The notes below the pieces were generated by a model. That model saw only the letters and a program-made list of their open reading frames with translations, had not been told where the DNA came from and searched no databases. From JAAYJR01 sp964545315 (lineage in GTDB: Bacteria > Bacteroidota > Bacteroidia > Bacteroidales > Prolixibacteraceae), in contig CAZJGI010000079.1 in NCBI GenBank assembly GCA_964545315.1, forward strand, positions 1 to 15,019: a DNA stretch of 15,019 nt, written 5' to 3'. The position numbers and the translations under genes were made by a program. How positions within the stretch are numbered: position 1 is the stretch's first letter; the number at the start of each line of letters is the position of its first letter. Positions 1 to 6,799 of this stretch are shown here, in pieces.

Positions 1-2
1 AT

Positions 3-431
3 GACCTGTGGTGGGGAGACCTCTATTTCTTTATTGGTGAAGTAGAAAAGAAAGGCGTCCGTTCATGGGTATGGTCAGATTATGCATGGCACCATCCGGA
101 AATGTTCTTCAAAAAAATGCCTAAGTCAGTTCTGCAAAGTAACTGGTATTACGGCTCAGAGTTCAACCTAAACAAAATGAATGACACTACAAAAGTGAGA
201 GTTAAACTTTACAATGACCTTGAGGAATCTGGTTATGACCAGGTACCAACAGGCAGCAACCATTCTAATGAAGTAAATATGGAAGGTACTGTCGATTATT
301 GCAAAAAGGTTATAGATCCTTCCAGGCTTTTGGGCTTCATGACCGCTCCGTGGAGGCCAACTCTTTCACTATGTCTTGACAGACATAAAGAGGCAATAGC
401 ACAAATGGGAAGGGCTATTAAAAATTTCTGA
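3..431 (+). CDS. GH20-like (beta/alpha)-barrel protein, C-terminal part (5' end outside window)
   Basis: The reading frame is open from the window edge, so about 142 C-terminal residues are visible and the true start lies upstream. The visible part is rich in aromatic residues, with short motifs such as WSDYAWHHPE, QSNWYYG, PTGSNHSN, DYCKKVID and MTAPWRPTL. These resemble the C-terminal half of a barrel family found in Bacteroidota and Planctomycetes, usually annotated as a Tat-signal or GH20-like (beta-N-acetylhexosaminidase-like) protein. That resemblance is from memory of the family. No catalytic acidic pair can be assigned in this fragment. If it is GH20-like, it would act on a terminal hexosamine or a related glycoside, probably after export. 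It lies 24 bases upstream of the truncated ceramidase-like gene and fits the amino-sugar theme of the cluster. Family assignment is moderate and substrate is unknown. Confidence 0.55.
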   Translation, partial: DLWWGDLYFFIGEVEKKGVRSWVWSDYAWHHPEMFFKKMPKSVLQSNWYYGSEFNLNKMNDTTKVRVKLYNDLEESGYDQVPTGSNHSNEVNMEGTVDYCKKVIDPSRLLGFMTAPWRPTLSLCLDRHKEAIAQMGRAIKNF

Positions 432-455
432 TACTACAAGTTAATGGTGTAAGTG

Positions 456-797
456 ATGCCAACAAAAAATATGCATACACTGATATTTTTGTCTGATAAG
501 TTTACAGCCCGATGGCGGGTTGTAAACTTAATCTCTGTGGCCATTTTAGGTTCGATATTAATTACCGGTTTTACAGCGTGTAATAATATTGGTAAAATTG
601 AATCGTCAACAGAAAAGACAAAACCGCCTTTTGAAGCCGGTACAGCTATCGTAGACATAACACCTCCTGTTGGATTTACAAAATATGGGTATGCCAATTA
701 CCTATCGGGCAAAGAAGGCATTACAAGCACAGGATTAAAATCTCCCTTTTATGCTAAAGCAATAGTGTTTAAACAGGGAGATACGAAATTCATCTGA
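456..797 (+). pseudogene. Truncated neutral/alkaline ceramidase-like lipoprotein (N-terminal remnant)
   Basis: This short frame encodes a lipoprotein-type N-terminus: a long polar n-region, a hydrophobic stretch from about residue 22, and a possible lipobox ending GFTAC at Cys42. The first strand of the neutral/alkaline ceramidase N-terminal domain follows, with motifs VDITPP, STGLKSPFYAKA and IVFKQGD. It stops after KQGDTKFI, about 50 residues into a domain that runs roughly 440 residues in its two full-length relatives in this window. All predicted zinc-binding and catalytic positions are missing. It resembles the copy at 10755-12215 (VDITPPSGF, YGY, IVFKQGE) more than the immediate downstream copy. 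ATG at 456 is chosen; a GTG at 453 is directly adjacent. It most likely arose by duplication followed by 3' deletion. A secreted 113-residue lipoprotein is still possible if the frame is translated. Confidence 0.75.
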
Positions 798-832
798 ATT
801 AGTATAATAAGCAAACTTAAATAATTAATAAG

Positions 833-2386
833 ATGAAATTAATAAAAACAAATTTCAATCAGATATTTAAAATATTGAAATCCAAAGAAACTTCCTGCCT
901 GGATTCTAAATTCATATTCAGTATAATTATATTAACCGCAACATTAATATTTACCAGTTGTGGAAATAATCAGGAATCCGGTGATACTGCGAGCGCCGGT
1001 TCTCCGGAATCTTTTAAAGTGGGCATCGGCCTGGGTGAAATCACCCCTGAGACAGGATCTCCTCAGTATCGCGGGATTAGTACAGGTGCCGAATCGCCCC
1101 TGTATGCAAAAGCTATTGTTTTCGAACAGGGCGATGAAAGGGCAGCACTCGTTTTATGTGACCTGATAAGAATTACGCGTGAATTAAGTTCTATAGTAAG
1201 AAGCCGTGCATCGAAGGAAACAGGTATACCGTATCAAAATATAAGCATTACAGCAACTCATATCCATACCGGCCCCCGTTATATGGAACAAATGCAGGAA
1301 TATGCAGACAGGATGGCTGCCGGAAAATTAACAGATGAGGACAAAACATCATATTTGACAGGTATAATTGACGGCATTACCAATGCCATTATTACTGCAA
1401 ACAACCAGGTAAAAGAGGTTGAATATGTTTCAGGCATCGGACAGGCTTACGGAATATCCTTCAACAGACGTTTCATAATGACTGATGGAAGTGTTCGTTT
1501 TAATCCGGGTGTTCAAAATCCAAATATTGTAATGCCAGCAGGTCCTATTGACCCAAATGTACATTTTATCCTGTTCAAACAACCAGGTGGCGAAAAATAT
1601 GATGCCTCATTAACTGTATTTGCCAATCATACTGATACATATGGAGGTTCAAATTATCATTCTGATTATCCATATTTTCTTGATCAAAACCTTAAAAAGA
1701 TCATGGGGCCGGATTTTATTTCCGTTTTCGGTAACGGTACTTGTGGTAACATAAACCATGTTGACGTAAGCAAACCCGCCGGCGCAACAGAAAAAGGGAT
1801 GATAACAAAAAAAATCGGAGCTGAGCTGGCAAAAACAATTCAGGAGAACCTGGATAAAGTAAAACAAAATAAGCCTGACTTTGAAATCATTACCAAGACA
1901 CTATACCTTCCTCTCCAAAGTTATACAAAGGAAGAATATGAATGGGCCACTAATGAAAATGCCCCTCCTCTTTATAATGACAGGCCGTGGATAATGGCCA
2001 GGCGCAGATCTAAAATTCTTTCTTTGGAGCAATACAGAAAGCGTGAAGCAATTGCGCCGTCTGTTTCAGGTGATCCCTGGAGACTGCCCCTCGAAATTCA
2101 TATGCTCAGGCTTGATTCCAGGAATGCCATTATTACACTGCCAGGTGAAGTATTTGTTGAACTGGGGATGGAGATAAAAAAACATTCCCCATTTGAAAAT
2201 ACAATGGTAATAGAGATGGCAAATGTGAATATTCATTATGTACCCGATCTGAAAGGTTTTGCAGAGGGGGATTATGAACCAATGAACAGCAGAGTGGCAC
2301 CGGGATCAGGAGAAAAGATGGTTGAAGAAGCATTAATATTACTAAATCAGTCATATGACAATCTATTAAAGAAGAATAATAAATAA
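833..2386 (+). CDS. Neutral/alkaline ceramidase-family lipoprotein (paralog 1)
   Basis: This 517-residue protein has an unusually long n-region, a hydrophobic segment at about 27-42 and a lipobox IFTSC (Cys43), so it is probably lipid-anchored. The rest matches the neutral/alkaline non-lysosomal ceramidase N-terminal domain. By comparison with Pseudomonas ceramidase, zinc ligands are visible in ATHIHTGP (His143/His145), in the FANH segment (His266), in LPGE (Glu439) and in GDYEP (Tyr481). The segment matching the ceramidase GDxSPN nucleophile motif reads NGTCGNINH (301-309), with Asn at the expected Ser position. The C-terminal Ig-like domain of true ceramidases is absent. It is therefore probably a zinc hydrolase, perhaps an amidase or esterase, with an unknown substrate rather than a ceramidase. 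It shares extensive similarity with the protein at 10755-12215 and is followed 22 bases later by the aminotransferase gene, probably in one transcript. Confidence 0.85.
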   Translation: MKLIKTNFNQIFKILKSKETSCLDSKFIFSIIILTATLIFTSCGNNQESGDTASAGSPESFKVGIGLGEITPETGSPQYRGISTGAESPLYAKAIVFEQGDERAALVLCDLIRITRELSSIVRSRASKETGIPYQNISITATHIHTGPRYMEQMQEYADRMAAGKLTDEDKTSYLTGIIDGITNAIITANNQVKEVEYVSGIGQAYGISFNRRFIMTDGSVRFNPGVQNPNIVMPAGPIDPNVHFILFKQPGGEKYDASLTVFANHTDTYGGSNYHSDYPYFLDQNLKKIMGPDFISVFGNGTCGNINHVDVSKPAGATEKGMITKKIGAELAKTIQENLDKVKQNKPDFEIITKTLYLPLQSYTKEEYEWATNENAPPLYNDRPWIMARRRSKILSLEQYRKREAIAPSVSGDPWRLPLEIHMLRLDSRNAIITLPGEVFVELGMEIKKHSPFENTMVIEMANVNIHYVPDLKGFAEGDYEPMNSRVAPGSGEKMVEEALILLNQSYDNLLKKNNK

Positions 2387-2408
2387 TAATCTTAAAAATT
2401 AAAATGTT

Positions 2409-3683
2409 ATGGCAGAAAAATTAGCAATTCATGGAGGCCCGAAAACTGTAACAAGCAAACTGACAGGTTGGCCAAATTTTAGTGAAGAAGCCATTAAGGC
2501 TGTTGAAAATGTATTACGCTCAGGCAAGGTAAATTACTGGACAGGCTCTAAAGGCAGGGAATTTGAGGAAAAATTCGCTGCATGGCAGGGAAGCAAGTAT
2601 GCAATCAGCGTAGCTAACGGAACAGCTGCACTTCATGTCGCGTTGAACTCTCTCGGAATAGGACCGGGTGATGAAGTAATTGTTCCAAGCTACACATTCA
2701 TTGCATCGAGTTTTTCTATTGTACAGGCCGGGGCTATACCACGATTTGCTGATGTAAATCTTGATGACCATTGTATCAGTGTTGAATCAGCAGAAAAACT
2801 TGTAAACGAAAGGACAAAAGCAATAATGGCCGTTCACCTTTATGGTAATGTATGCGATATGGACAAAATAAATGCATTCGCAAAAAAGCATAATCTTTTC
2901 GTCATTGAAGATAATGCCGAAGCATATGGCGGTTCATTCAAAGGCAAAAAGACCGGTACCCTGGGAGATATCGCAGGGTGCAGCTTCTGCCAGAATAAAA
3001 CCTTCACGACAGGTGGCGAGGGTGGAATGGTAACTACCGACAATGAAGAATATGCATGGCTTGCACGTAGCTTCCGCGACCACGGTTACGATGTAAAAAA
3101 ACGCCTCAGCCTGCTCGAACTTGAACAAAAACTACCATATATTCACAATATGGTAGGCTTCAACTACAGAATGACTGAAATGCAGTCTGCAATAGGCCTG
3201 GCTGAACTTGAAAGGATCGACAACTGGAATATGCCAAACAGAGTCCGAAATGCAAAGATCATTATCGACCAAATTAAAGACCTGCCGCAGGTACTATATA
3301 CTCCGGTAGATACCGAAAAGCGTAAAAACGGATGGTATGTTATGGCTTTTTCTCTCGATATTGAAAATATGAACTGCGATATTAAGCAGTTTGTTGACGC
3401 AGCTGTTGCTGAGGGTGCAGTAGTCTGGAAAGTATTCTGGCCACAATGCCATGTTGAGAATGCATTCCAAAAACATATTGCATTCGGCAGAAGCGGATTT
3501 CCATTTAAATCAAAAGAGTATGTTAATCCTGCAAGTGTTGATTATTCAAACGTTGAAGTTCCAAATGCTATCTGGCATGAATCACATACATTTACATGTT
3601 TTGCATTTCCTACTTTTACAGTGGAAAATTGCGAACAGATTGGACAGGCCCTGAGAAAAGTTATTTTAGCGTATGCAAAATAA
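2409..3683 (+). CDS. DegT/DnrJ/EryC1/StrS-family PLP-dependent aminotransferase
   Basis: This 424-residue protein has the family hallmarks in order: NGTAALHVAL near 70-79, the VPSYTFIAS segment near 92-100, EDNAEAYGG with Asp168 (pairs with the PLP ring nitrogen), and the PLP-lysine segment FCQNKTFTTGGEGG with Lys197. The length is normal for the family. Members transfer an amino group, usually from glutamate, to keto-sugars or inososes, and some run in the reverse direction. The protein is cytoplasmic, with no signal sequence. The gene lies 22 bases after the ceramidase-like lipoprotein gene and, beyond a 199-base gap, is followed by a Gfo/Idh/MocA oxidoreductase gene. Paired aminotransferase and oxidoreductase genes are typical of 3-amino-sugar and aminocyclitol pathways. 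Because the surrounding genes look catabolic, removal of an amine from an imported sugar is as likely as biosynthesis. The family call is firm and the substrate is unknown. Confidence 0.93.
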   Translation: MAEKLAIHGGPKTVTSKLTGWPNFSEEAIKAVENVLRSGKVNYWTGSKGREFEEKFAAWQGSKYAISVANGTAALHVALNSLGIGPGDEVIVPSYTFIASSFSIVQAGAIPRFADVNLDDHCISVESAEKLVNERTKAIMAVHLYGNVCDMDKINAFAKKHNLFVIEDNAEAYGGSFKGKKTGTLGDIAGCSFCQNKTFTTGGEGGMVTTDNEEYAWLARSFRDHGYDVKKRLSLLELEQKLPYIHNMVGFNYRMTEMQSAIGLAELERIDNWNMPNRVRNAKIIIDQIKDLPQVLYTPVDTEKRKNGWYVMAFSLDIENMNCDIKQFVDAAVAEGAVVWKVFWPQCHVENAFQKHIAFGRSGFPFKSKEYVNPASVDYSNVEVPNAIWHESHTFTCFAFPTFTVENCEQIGQALRKVILAYAK

Positions 3684-3730
3684 GCAGGTAATAATTAACC
3701 TGTAACGCAACTATAACTGTGTTTAATTGG

Positions 3731-3816
3731 TTCCACAGAGTGATCCTTAATTGAAAGACCGCTCATAATGAATAGTTTATATGTGTCTTAGCTTTCAAAA
3801 GGGTCACTATGTGGAA
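3731..3816. repeat. Long imperfect inverted repeat, MITE- or REP-like
   Basis: Within the 199-base gap between the aminotransferase and oxidoreductase genes, a left arm at 3731-3757 pairs with a right arm at 3792-3816, read in reverse complement. The shared core is ttccaca, agtga, cctt and ttgaaag. Two single mismatches and a 2-base length difference interrupt the arms. The spacer is 34 bases and A/T-rich. The arms are too long and too interrupted, and the following T-tract too weak, for a standard rho-independent terminator. The shape suggests a small non-autonomous palindromic element, or a structured leader ahead of the oxidoreductase gene. No flanking target-site duplication was recognised with confidence. 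Confidence 0.7.
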
Positions 3817-3882
3817 GTTTTAATTTATAACAAACAGGATGTTTGTTGCTGAATTAAGTTAAAAAAAATAAAAAGAGACAAA

Positions 3883-4929
3883 ATGGAAAAAAAAGTAAAA
3901 TGGGGAGTTATCGGATCAGGCGGTATCGCCAGAAGAAGGACAATCCCCGAAGGATTGACAAAAGCAAAAAATGCAGAACTGATTGCAGTTTTTGATATAA
4001 ACACCGAAGCTAATGATGCAGTAGCAAAAGAATTTGGCGCAATTGCCTCAGAGAGTATTGATGCCCTGCTGAAAAGTGATATTGATGCGGTTTATGTTGC
4101 ATCACCTGTAAATCTTCATCTTGACCATGTAACTGCGTGTGCAAAGGCAAAAAAACATGTTCTTTGTGAAAAACCGTTAGGCCTGACAGTTGAAGAAGCA
4201 GAAGCGATGGCAGATGTATGCAAAAAAGAGGGTGTTAAGCTTGGTACAGGCCTTATGATGAGATTTCTGTCACAGCATCAGGAAGCCCTGAAAATGATAA
4301 ATGATGGCAAACTGGGTAAGGCGGTTTACGGAAGGGCTCAGCTGTCATGCTGGTATCCGCCAATGGAAGGTGCATGGAGACAGGTTCCTGCCCTGGGTGG
4401 AGGCGGTTCCCTCATGGATATGGGAAGTCATTGCATCGATCTTCTGGAAATGTTCTTCGGCAAGATAAAATCTCTAAGCTGCTTTATAAATAACTCTGTT
4501 CATTCCTATGAATCTGAAGACAGCGCTATAGTATCCCTGATGTTTGAAAACGGGGCCATGGCAATTGTGGATGCATTCTTCTGCATTCCTGATAACAGCA
4601 GTAAAAATGTACTGGAGCTTTATGGCTCAAAAGGAAGCATACTTGCCAAAGGAACAATCGGACAAGGTGATTCCGGCGAAATGACAGCGTTCCTTGAAGG
4701 AGACCAGTCAGGATATGATGCTGCCCAGGTAAGGGCCGAATCAGGCGGATTGGTTATTAATCCGGCACCAGTTAATACTTACCGCGCTGAGATTGAAGAA
4801 TTCAGTAGTGCCATCCTCGAAGGCAGGGAACCTTCTAATAGCGAAAAAATTGGCCTCGCAAGTCAAAAAATAATGGAAGCTTGTTACAAAGCTGCCAAAA
4901 CAGGGAAGGTACTTAACGTTGAATATTAA
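3883..4929 (+). CDS. Gfo/Idh/MocA-family NAD(P)-dependent oxidoreductase
   Basis: This 348-residue protein begins with a Rossmann nucleotide-binding motif (VIGSGGIA, residues 9-16). It continues with the family signature CEKPLGL (Lys97, the usual catalytic lysine) and the second-domain motif GGGGSLMDMGSHCIDLL (about 172-188), in which Asp179 and His183 sit at the usual active-site positions. Length and domain order are normal, and no signal peptide is present. The family oxidises or reduces hydroxyl/keto groups on sugars, inositols and amino sugars. Here it sits between an aminotransferase gene and a PIG-L deacetylase gene whose ATG is only 7 bases beyond its stop, so at least these last two are probably co-transcribed. 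The likely role is redox at the same carbon handled by the aminotransferase, on a sugar or cyclitol. The exact substrate cannot be read from sequence. Confidence 0.93.
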   Translation: MEKKVKWGVIGSGGIARRRTIPEGLTKAKNAELIAVFDINTEANDAVAKEFGAIASESIDALLKSDIDAVYVASPVNLHLDHVTACAKAKKHVLCEKPLGLTVEEAEAMADVCKKEGVKLGTGLMMRFLSQHQEALKMINDGKLGKAVYGRAQLSCWYPPMEGAWRQVPALGGGGSLMDMGSHCIDLLEMFFGKIKSLSCFINNSVHSYESEDSAIVSLMFENGAMAIVDAFFCIPDNSSKNVLELYGSKGSILAKGTIGQGDSGEMTAFLEGDQSGYDAAQVRAESGGLVINPAPVNTYRAEIEEFSSAILEGREPSNSEKIGLASQKIMEACYKAAKTGKVLNVEY

Positions 4930-4936
4930 GACTAAA

Positions 4937-5689
4937 ATGGAAAAGAAAGTATTAGCAATATTTGCCCATCCTGATGATGCTGAGATAATGTGTACAGGCA
5001 CATTATCAATAATGAAAAAAAAAGGCTGGGAAATTCATATTGCCACAATGGCTCCCGGGGATAAAGGAACTGCTGTCAATACAAGAGAGGAGATCAGTGC
5101 AATCAGAAGAGCCGAAGCAAAAGAAGCTGCCGAAATGATAGGGGCCCACTATCACTGCCTTGAATTTGAAGATGTTTATATTCTTTACGACCGGGTATCT
5201 GTCAATGCAGTAACTACATTACTCAGGATAGTAAAACCATCAATTGTGTTCACGGCCAGCCCTCAGGATTATATGGTAGATCATGAAATGACCAGTAAGA
5301 TAGTGCTGACAGCCTGCTTTGCCTGTGGCATAAGGAATATGGAGGTCTGCGAGGCACCTTTCGAACCCGTGCCCTGGCTCTATTACAGCGACCCAATGGA
5401 AGGAAAGGATAAATTCGGCCACCCGGTTATTCCAAAGATGTATGTTGATATTACTGAAGAAATGCCACTTAAGGAGAAAATGCTTGGTTGTCATGCCAGT
5501 CAGCGCAACTGGCTGCTTGAACATCATAAAATGGATGAATACATTCTTGCAATGAAACGTTTTTCAGCGGCAAGGGGACAAGAAATCAACACAACCTATG
5601 CAGAAGGATTCAGACAACATTTGGGCCATGGCTTTAACCAGGAAAACATCCTTAAGGAAATATTAGGAGATAAAATCATCATAAAATAA
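4937..5689 (+). CDS. PIG-L (LmbE)-family N-deacetylase
   Basis: This 250-residue protein opens with the zinc-deacetylase motif AHPDDAE (residues 10-16). By comparison with MshB, His11 and Asp14 are metal ligands and Asp13 the catalytic base. The third zinc ligand is predicted as His116 in DYMVDHEM, and HASQ near 186-189 is another family element. ATG at 4937 is chosen because the homology starts immediately after it; an in-frame TTG at 4919 would overlap the preceding gene. PIG-L enzymes remove N-acetyl groups from GlcNAc-containing molecules and related amides. No signal peptide is visible, so it is cytoplasmic. It lies 7 bases after the oxidoreductase gene and 29 bases before the NagB-like gene. 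Bacteroides encodes a single-chain NagB-LmbE fusion, so the adjacency suggests deacetylation followed by amine removal on one substrate. Confidence 0.92.
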   Translation: MEKKVLAIFAHPDDAEIMCTGTLSIMKKKGWEIHIATMAPGDKGTAVNTREEISAIRRAEAKEAAEMIGAHYHCLEFEDVYILYDRVSVNAVTTLLRIVKPSIVFTASPQDYMVDHEMTSKIVLTACFACGIRNMEVCEAPFEPVPWLYYSDPMEGKDKFGHPVIPKMYVDITEEMPLKEKMLGCHASQRNWLLEHHKMDEYILAMKRFSAARGQEINTTYAEGFRQHLGHGFNQENILKEILGDKIIIK

Positions 5690-5718
5690 AATTATTAATA
5701 ACCTTAAAAACAAATATT

Positions 5719-6651
5719 ATGGCACGAAAACTAAGTATGTTGGCACCCGATTGGTGGGACTTCACTACACTGGATGATGAATTACTAAGCGATGCTGCTA
5801 AGCTTACCAAAGAGGACATGATTGCCCTGTCAAGAGACGGTTTCAAAGTGGTATTCTATGATACGCTTGAAGATTTTTACCTGGCAGAGGCTTTGGAATA
5901 TATCACTGCCTGGAAACAGGCTACGGCAGATCAGCCTGTTGGCATATGTGGCCCAATTGGCCCGACAGAGCAATTGCCCCTGGTCGCAAGGTTGGTAAAC
6001 GAACTTGAATTAGACCTGTCTAATGCCCATTTCTGGGGAATGGATGAATGGTATGTCAATGGCAGGGAGATGGATGCCAATCATCCCATCTCTTTTGAAA
6101 AAGCAGATAAAGATCTTTGTTTTAACAGGATCAATAAAAAGTTCCAAATGCCTGAATCAAATATGCATTTCCCCAAAGCCGACACCAATGATTATATAAA
6201 ATCATGGAACATCGGTCTACGTTGCGCAGTAATGCAGGGTGGGCAGGGTGACACTAAACACTGGGCATTTAACGATCCTGTAAAAAGAGAAGGCAAATAT
6301 AAGGATGCCCCACCCTCACCTGAAGAATTCAGAAAACTAACTACACGAATAGTTGACCTCCACCCTATTACGTGTATGCAAAATGCACGTACCAGTGCCG
6401 GTGGTGTCGTGACCGGAATACCTGTGCAGGCCATTACGGTTGGACCTGTCGAAACATGGAAAGCAGAAAAAGTGTCCATCTGGCAGGCGGGTACACACGA
6501 TAATCCTTTCGGACAAAGATTAACTGCCCTCATGATCGGCAAAAAAATAATGGACTCAGCTGTACCAATGTCTCTTCTTGCAGATCATCCAAACGTGCAG
6601 TTTAATTATTATACAGGTGGATTGGGAGTCTGTGGTACTGAAATGCATTGA
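5719..6651 (+). CDS. Divergent glucosamine-6-phosphate deaminase (NagB)-like protein
   Basis: This 310-residue protein aligns along its length with NagB: GICGPIGPT (about 75-83) at the phosphate loop, WGMDEWYVNG (106-115) with Asp109 at E. coli Asp72, GGQGDTKHWAFNDP (174-187) at the catalytic loop, TTRIVDL with Arg210 at Arg172, and ITVGPVETWKAEKV (239-252) near the C-terminus. Key changes are visible. Thr179 replaces catalytic Asp141 and Asp186 replaces Glu148, while His181 (His143) is kept. The TGGTP phosphate loop is rewritten and the Lys208 region reads GTHDNPF. It belongs to the NagB superfamily, but ordinary glucosamine-6-phosphate deamination is doubtful. A non-phosphorylated or otherwise altered amino sugar, or isomerisation, is possible. 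It follows the PIG-L gene by 29 bases, with an A/T-rich leader very like that of the aminotransferase gene. Confidence 0.85.
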   Translation: MARKLSMLAPDWWDFTTLDDELLSDAAKLTKEDMIALSRDGFKVVFYDTLEDFYLAEALEYITAWKQATADQPVGICGPIGPTEQLPLVARLVNELELDLSNAHFWGMDEWYVNGREMDANHPISFEKADKDLCFNRINKKFQMPESNMHFPKADTNDYIKSWNIGLRCAVMQGGQGDTKHWAFNDPVKREGKYKDAPPSPEEFRKLTTRIVDLHPITCMQNARTSAGGVVTGIPVQAITVGPVETWKAEKVSIWQAGTHDNPFGQRLTALMIGKKIMDSAVPMSLLADHPNVQFNYYTGGLGVCGTEMH

Positions 6652-6693
6652 TAAAAACTGATTTATTCAACTGCAAAATGTTTTGTTAATGTT

Positions 6694-6730
6694 TATCCTG
6701 AGCAGTACCTGTTGGTATCCGGGAAGGATA
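6694..6730 (+). other. Nested short hairpin in the 148-base gap before the permease gene
   Basis: TATCCT at 6694-6699 can pair with AGGATA at 6725-6730, enclosing an inner hairpin made by TACC (6706-6709) and GGTA (6714-6717) around a TGTT loop. Only TTTTAT follows, so this could be a weak terminator of the NagB-like transcript or a structured leader for the permease gene. The rest of the gap is A/T-rich without a promoter I can call. Confidence 0.3.
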
Positions 6731-6799
6731 TTTTATGCATAATTTTCAGGATTATAAAATATAACATACTTAAACAATAAAAAACAAAAACAAAATTAC

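Noticed and set aside
434..697. Antisense open frame opposite the truncated ceramidase-like gene
   Set aside because: The + strand here encodes VDITPP and a lipoprotein signal homologous to two intact genes; the antisense protein has no family features.
3731..3816. Rho-independent terminator call for the large inverted repeat
   Set aside because: The stem is too long, interrupted and A/T-rich, with a 34-base spacer and only GTTTTAATTT after it.
4919..4936. TTG start for the PIG-L gene, 18 bases upstream of the ATG
   Set aside because: It would overlap the oxidoreductase gene, and the conserved N-terminus begins right after the ATG at 4937.
6192..6542. Antisense open frame of 116 codons
   Set aside because: It lies wholly inside the well-supported NagB-like gene and shows no recognisable domain.
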